From Anaeromyces robustus (lineage: Eukaryota; Neocallimastigomycota; Neocallimastigomycetes; Neocallimastigales; Neocallimastigaceae), in assembly GCA_002104895.1 (NCBI GenBank), contig MCFG01000009.1, positions 128,501 through 192,500 on the forward strand: DNA of 64,000 bases, in the 5' to 3' direction. The notes below the pieces were generated by a model. The model saw only the letters and a program-made list of their open reading frames with translations, was not told the DNA's origin and did not search any database. Made by a program: the position numbers and the translations under genes. This document shows positions 57,574-64,000 of this stretch, in pieces. Every line of letters begins with the position of its first letter. Position 1 is the stretch's first letter.

Positions 57574-59010
57574 TTTTAACTTATTATCTAATTATTAATT
57601 CTGTTATCTATGATTCAAAAATAATAATAAAAAAAATAAATAAATAAAATATTCAGTTATTGATTCTAATATGATCTTTTAATATGATTATATAATTAAT
57701 ATGTTTATTAAAAAGAAAATAATAAAAACTGAAATTTTAATATTTTTTTTTGGATAATATATTTAAGATTTTATCCTGATATTATATATAAATAAATTGT
57801 CAATTTTATAATGAAAAATATTTATTAATAAAAAAATAATAAATAAATAAATACAACAATTTATATACAATGATTTCTAATTATTCTCAACAATGTAAAT
57901 AAAAAAAAAAGCAACTATTATTTATCATTTATATACATATGTAAAATTTTAAATATATATATTTAATAGTTATATTTATGTTTCCATAAATTTTTAATTT
58001 TAAATAATTAGATTATGTATTCAAGAAGAATCATTAAAGCATTAAAGATTTATCTAACTTCAATAATAAATAATATATATACAATTATATATATATATAT
58101 TTTATTTATTTATTTCTTAATTGATTTATTGATTTATTAAGTATTGACTATAAATTTACTTTATTATTATTTTCATTATTTATTAATTTATTTGAATTTG
58201 TATTTATATTACTTAAAAACAAGAGTAGTCAAAATAAATAATGTAATTGTATTTATAAAAACTATTGATATTTGAATTTACCTTTATATGTAAATTTTTA
58301 TCTTTTTTAAAAAAATATTATTATATTGAATATATTATTTATTATAATTGTTTAAGAAATAGTAATTACAACATATATACATATACTTTAGAAAATAGTT
58401 TTTCCTATCTTAACGATTTAAATAGTATATAAATGTTAAGATGTACTCTTTAAATTATTTCTGTTTTATAATAAATAAAAATTTATTTATTTATTTATTT
58501 ACTTTTAGAAACTTTATTAAATTAAAAAAATAATTTAGATAATAAATTTTTAAAATAAGAAAAAAAAACCATTAATATTTATTACGAAAATATTAATAAG
58601 ATATAATATACAATATATAAAAATTTTATTGTAATAAAAATTTATATATGCATATTTAATATATACATAATTTAAAAAACAAAAAATGTTAATCCAATCA
58701 ATTAAAATACATTATATTAATATATGTTATAATGTAAAATAGAATATATATATTATATTATTTTGCTATTTTATTACATTATTTAATAAAATATGTTATT
58801 AAACAAAAATTAAATATATATAATTTTTCTTTAATTATTATGTTGGATAATTTTTATTTAAATATGGTCGATCAGAAATAAATATACATTAATAAATATA
58901 CATTAATCAATAAAATATAGTTTTAGAATATATTAATATTATTTTATTTTGTTATTTTATAAATAATATATAATTATATAGTTGTACTTAATAACATATT
59001 AACAAACTAA

Positions 59011-59073
<63 letters not shown>

Positions 59074-59077
59074 AAAA

Positions 59078-59116
<39 letters not shown>

Positions 59117-59629
59117 ATTTAATGTTAATAGTTTAATTTATAGGAATAAAATGGATTATACTTGTATATATTATAAATGTAATTCCTATATATATACGAA
59201 AATACTTAAATAGATATTCTAATATATATCGTTATGCAATATATTTGTAATATATTGAATATTATATAAATATATGTCTATTTTATATAAAAATGGTAAT
59301 TTTATTTATTAATATAATATTTTATATTATTTTAATCTAATAAAGTGAATTATAATAGAAAATTTTTTTCGTAAATATTATAATTTCACCTTTTGTTTTT
59401 ATTTTTTTTTTTGGTAAATATTATTTTAAAATCATTAATGAAATTTAATAATTAATATTGAAATTTATGAATCGAGATTTAGATAAAATTTAACATTTTT
59501 AAAGTATTTATATTAATAACATAAATAATATATTTATTTATATTAATTATAATTATTATTTTATTATAAATTTTTGTATAAATTAATATTTAAAGATAAA
59601 TTATTTTCTTAAAAAGTAAACTATACAAC
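57574..59629. other. Divergent intergenic region, NOT1 / URA6
   Basis: 2.1 kb of A/T-rich sequence between two head-to-head genes, with an (AATA)n array at 59010-59117. No gene, RNA or specific site was recognised. Confidence 0.6.
59010..59117. repeat. (AATA)n microsatellite
   Basis: About 26 units with one interruption near 59073-59079, upstream of the URA6 start. Confidence 0.9.
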
Positions 59630-61170
<1,541 letters not shown>

Positions 61171-61665
61171 ATATAATATCATTTAAATGAATTAAAGATA
61201 ATAATTGATTATTTTAATAATTTAATAAATTATTAATAATTAAAAATATTTTTTTTATTTCATATATTTAACAAAATCTATCCCTTTTTTTCTTCTCCAT
61301 TATATATTATTTAAAGACATTTTATAAAAAAATATTTTTTATAAATAACTCATAATAATTTGCAAATAATATTAAATATAAAAAAAAAAAAATTTTTTTT
61401 TCTTTTTTTACTTTTTTTTTTCTATAATATAAATAGTTAAAAATAATAATTATATTATAATAAATTATATGCATTGGAGCTAAATATAAGTCATTAAAAA
61501 AGATAAATAAAATAAAATAAAATAAAATAAAATAAAAGAATATAAAAAAATAAAAAGAGTAAAAAAAAAAAATAAAATAAAATAATATAAAAAAATAAAA
61601 GAATATAAAAAGCTAAATAATCGTTATTTTTATGTTCATTTTCAATTTTATTATTATACTATTTC

Positions 61666-61709
<44 letters not shown>

Positions 61710-63843
61710 TAAAAAAATGAATTAATCAATGATTATTTATTAAACAAATATATACAATTTTATATAAATTAATAATCAAATAAATAAAAAATAATATAAT
61801 ACAAACCATAAGTAATACTATATTTATATATTTTTATTAAATATTAAAGTTAAATATTGATTAACCTTAATGTATTGACCACATATTAATTATATATATA
61901 ATTTTCTTTTATTCTTTATATTTTTTTTCATGGATGAACTTACTATTAAATAATTGGAATGACAAAAAAAATTTTTTAATTATATTAATAATATATTGAT
62001 TTTAATTAAATAATAATTAATAAATAGAATAAAAAATTTAATTAAGAATATATTTATTCAGAATGAAATAAAAAGTTTAATTGAATATTAAGTTATTTAT
62101 TACCATTTAGTTAGTATATATTTTTTTTTTCTTTAATCTTTTTTATAATTTTTTTTTAATTTTCAATTTTTTTTCTATATTTTTTCATTTCATTTGTATT
62201 TTTAACTTATTATTATTGTTGTTATTATTGTTATTACAATAATTATAATAATAAATTATAATAAATATCAAAGTAAAGAAATTTAAATCTTTGTAATATA
62301 TTTTTTATGTGGCTTTCTAACAATAAATAAAAATATAGAATGAATATTTTTTATAACTTTACTATAAAGTTTAATTAATTTATAAAAAAGAATAAAAATA
62401 ATAAGCAGCATTAAAAATTACTTAGCTAATTACACTGAACTAAAATTATACAACGATTTTAATAATAAATTTCAGTTTTATTGCTTTATGTTAATACTTA
62501 TTATAATATTTAAAAATCAAATGACTACCCTATTTGAGTAATCATATGAATTTGTGGTTATTATAATTTTTATTAATGCTTTTCATTAATCATAATAATA
62601 ATAATAATAGTAATATTTAAAGTTCATGTTTTTCTATTTATAATATTAATATTATTATCACTTATAGAACTATATATTACAATTCTACTTATTAAATATT
62701 TTTAATTTATATTTTTTATTCATTTTATTCATTTTAAAATACACACTATATTCCTACACTATATTCCTTAAGAATTTTTTGAAATTTTAAAATTAAAATT
62801 TAATTTAATATTAATCTTTAATTTTTCATGGTATATTAATATATTAATAATATTCAATTACTATAATAAATAATTTTGATTTAATTTTAATATAAATGAT
62901 ATTCTTCATTTGTCTTTTTCTTTTATTCATTGTTGAAAATATATTATTTAATATTTTAAATTCTTCAAAATAAAAAAAATTTTTTTTTGTCAATATTACT
63001 TTACTTTATTATATTATAAAAAAGAAATAATATTTTTGTTATTATCGCTATTTCTTTCGCAACTTGCTAATAAAGTAAAATATTAAAAATTTAATAATAT
63101 ATATATTAAAGTTGTTAAATAAATAAAAAATGTCTCATCAATAATTCTAATTCTCTCATTTAAGGATTAAAGAATTATAATAAGTAATTATTTTTTTATC
63201 TTTTTTAATAAATTTAAAGGTTTATATTGTTATTTTAGTATAATAGAATATTTTATTAAAATATAAATCATTTATACATAATATTATATAATTAATATAA
63301 TTATCTATATTCTTTTATCATTTATTAATTAATTATACATTAAATAATTTGTAATAAATAAATTTAAAATTTTATATGAAATATATATTATTTCATATAA
63401 AATTTTAAACATTAATTTAATATTTATTATTGATAATAATCCTTTATTATGATTATCAATATTATTATTTAAAAGTTATAATTTTTACATTAAAGGAATT
63501 ATTATTTATATTAACTTGCTTATATATATATAATTATAATAGGTAAAAAAATTACACAAAAAGTCGAATGAATAAATTTAACATATGTATGTTATAATAA
63601 TAATAATAACTTGAAGTTTTGAATTTTCTAAACGAATAACATAATAATATTTATTTAATATTTTTTTTTTTTATTTTTTCATATTATACTCGAATTTAAT
63701 TAAAATTAATTTAATGAACTATTAAGCATAAAAGCTCAAAATAAAAATTTATTACTTGTACAAATAAAATAAATTATTCCAATAAATAACTCAGTAAATT
63801 AATAAATTAACAATTTAAATTATTGATAAATAAATAAATAAAC

Positions 63844-63874
<31 letters not shown>

Positions 63875-64000
63875 ATATCAGTAAGTAAATAAATAAGTAT
63901 ATATATATATAAACAAATTAAAAATCAATCATTAATATATATGAATTTAATAATTTTATTTATCTTATTAAAGTATTTAAATTGTAAATATTTTATTTTA
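61171..64000. other. Gene-free AT-rich end of window (2.8 kb)
   Basis: No coding region, RNA gene or clear regulatory site was recognised. There are AAAAT runs near 61500-61600, a 39-base A run at 61669-61707, a perfect inverted repeat at 63364-63408 and an (AATA)n run near 63828-63872. Confidence 0.65.
63364..63408. repeat. Perfect 19-bp inverted repeat (hairpin)
   Basis: The left arm TTAAAATTTTATATGAAAT (63364-63382) and right arm ATTTCATATAAAATTTTAA (63390-63408) are exact reverse complements around a 7-base loop. The arms contain G/C pairs, so this is less likely to be a chance A/T palindrome. Confidence 0.75.

Overview
This is a eukaryotic, intron-rich and extremely AT-rich window. Long intergenic and intronic stretches are almost pure A/T, with very long triplet and tetranucleotide microsatellites and poly-Asn tracts in proteins. 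The gene set points to a zoosporic fungus. There is a mitofissin/DUF1748 protein, a family I know only from fungi, a yeast-like Set2, Not1 and Ura6, and at the same time flagellum-associated families (RAB28, MORN3, SHIPPO/STPGR) that most fungi have lost. Together with the base composition this fits an anaerobic gut fungus (Neocallimastigomycota) best. The organism is inferred, not shown. The standard genetic code reads cleanly and introns are GT-AG, often 80-250 bp, with frequent AAG as well as TAG acceptors.

Layout: the 3' part of an RBMS-type RRM protein (1-513, +); a 3.2 kb gene-free stretch; mitofissin (3718-4126, -); exosome subunit RRP4 (5329-7564, +); a complete 25-exon ISWI ATPase (8264-14527, -); an EFHD/swiprosin-type EF-hand protein (15766-16546, -); MORN3 (17194-19170, -); a 1273-residue golgin-like coiled coil (20989-25378, -); a divergent Rab-like GTPase (26305-28026, +), tail to tail with RAB28 (28407-29381, -); a SHIPPO-repeat protein (29921-32249, +), head to head with RAB28; a ferrochelatase-family protein (32589-34745, -) that directly follows, and may be the C-terminal part of, a giant Asn-rich protein carrying about 58 Trp-centred motifs (34837-42300, -); SET2 (44286-49501, +); NOT1 (50869-57573, -); and a URA6-type UMP/CMP kinase with a membrane-anchor-like N-terminal extension (59630-61170, +). 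The last 2.8 kb has no gene that I can support.

The housekeeping genes form a gene-expression set: ISWI and SET2 on chromatin, RRP4 and NOT1 in RNA decay. Between 17 and 32.3 kb there is a run of candidate flagellar genes. The most unusual locus is 32.6-42.3 kb. A ferrochelatase fold has lost its catalytic His and other active-site residues but keeps the C-terminal C-x2-C-x4-C of [2Fe-2S] ferrochelatases, and it is joined or tightly linked to a previously unfamiliar Trp-motif repeat protein. A second striking feature is a tandem duplication of the last RAB28 exon, in which one copy ends in a CaaX box and the other stops just before it.

All exon structures were worked out by hand from reading frame, splice dinucleotides and remembered family sequences. 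No alignment, database search or transcript data were available.
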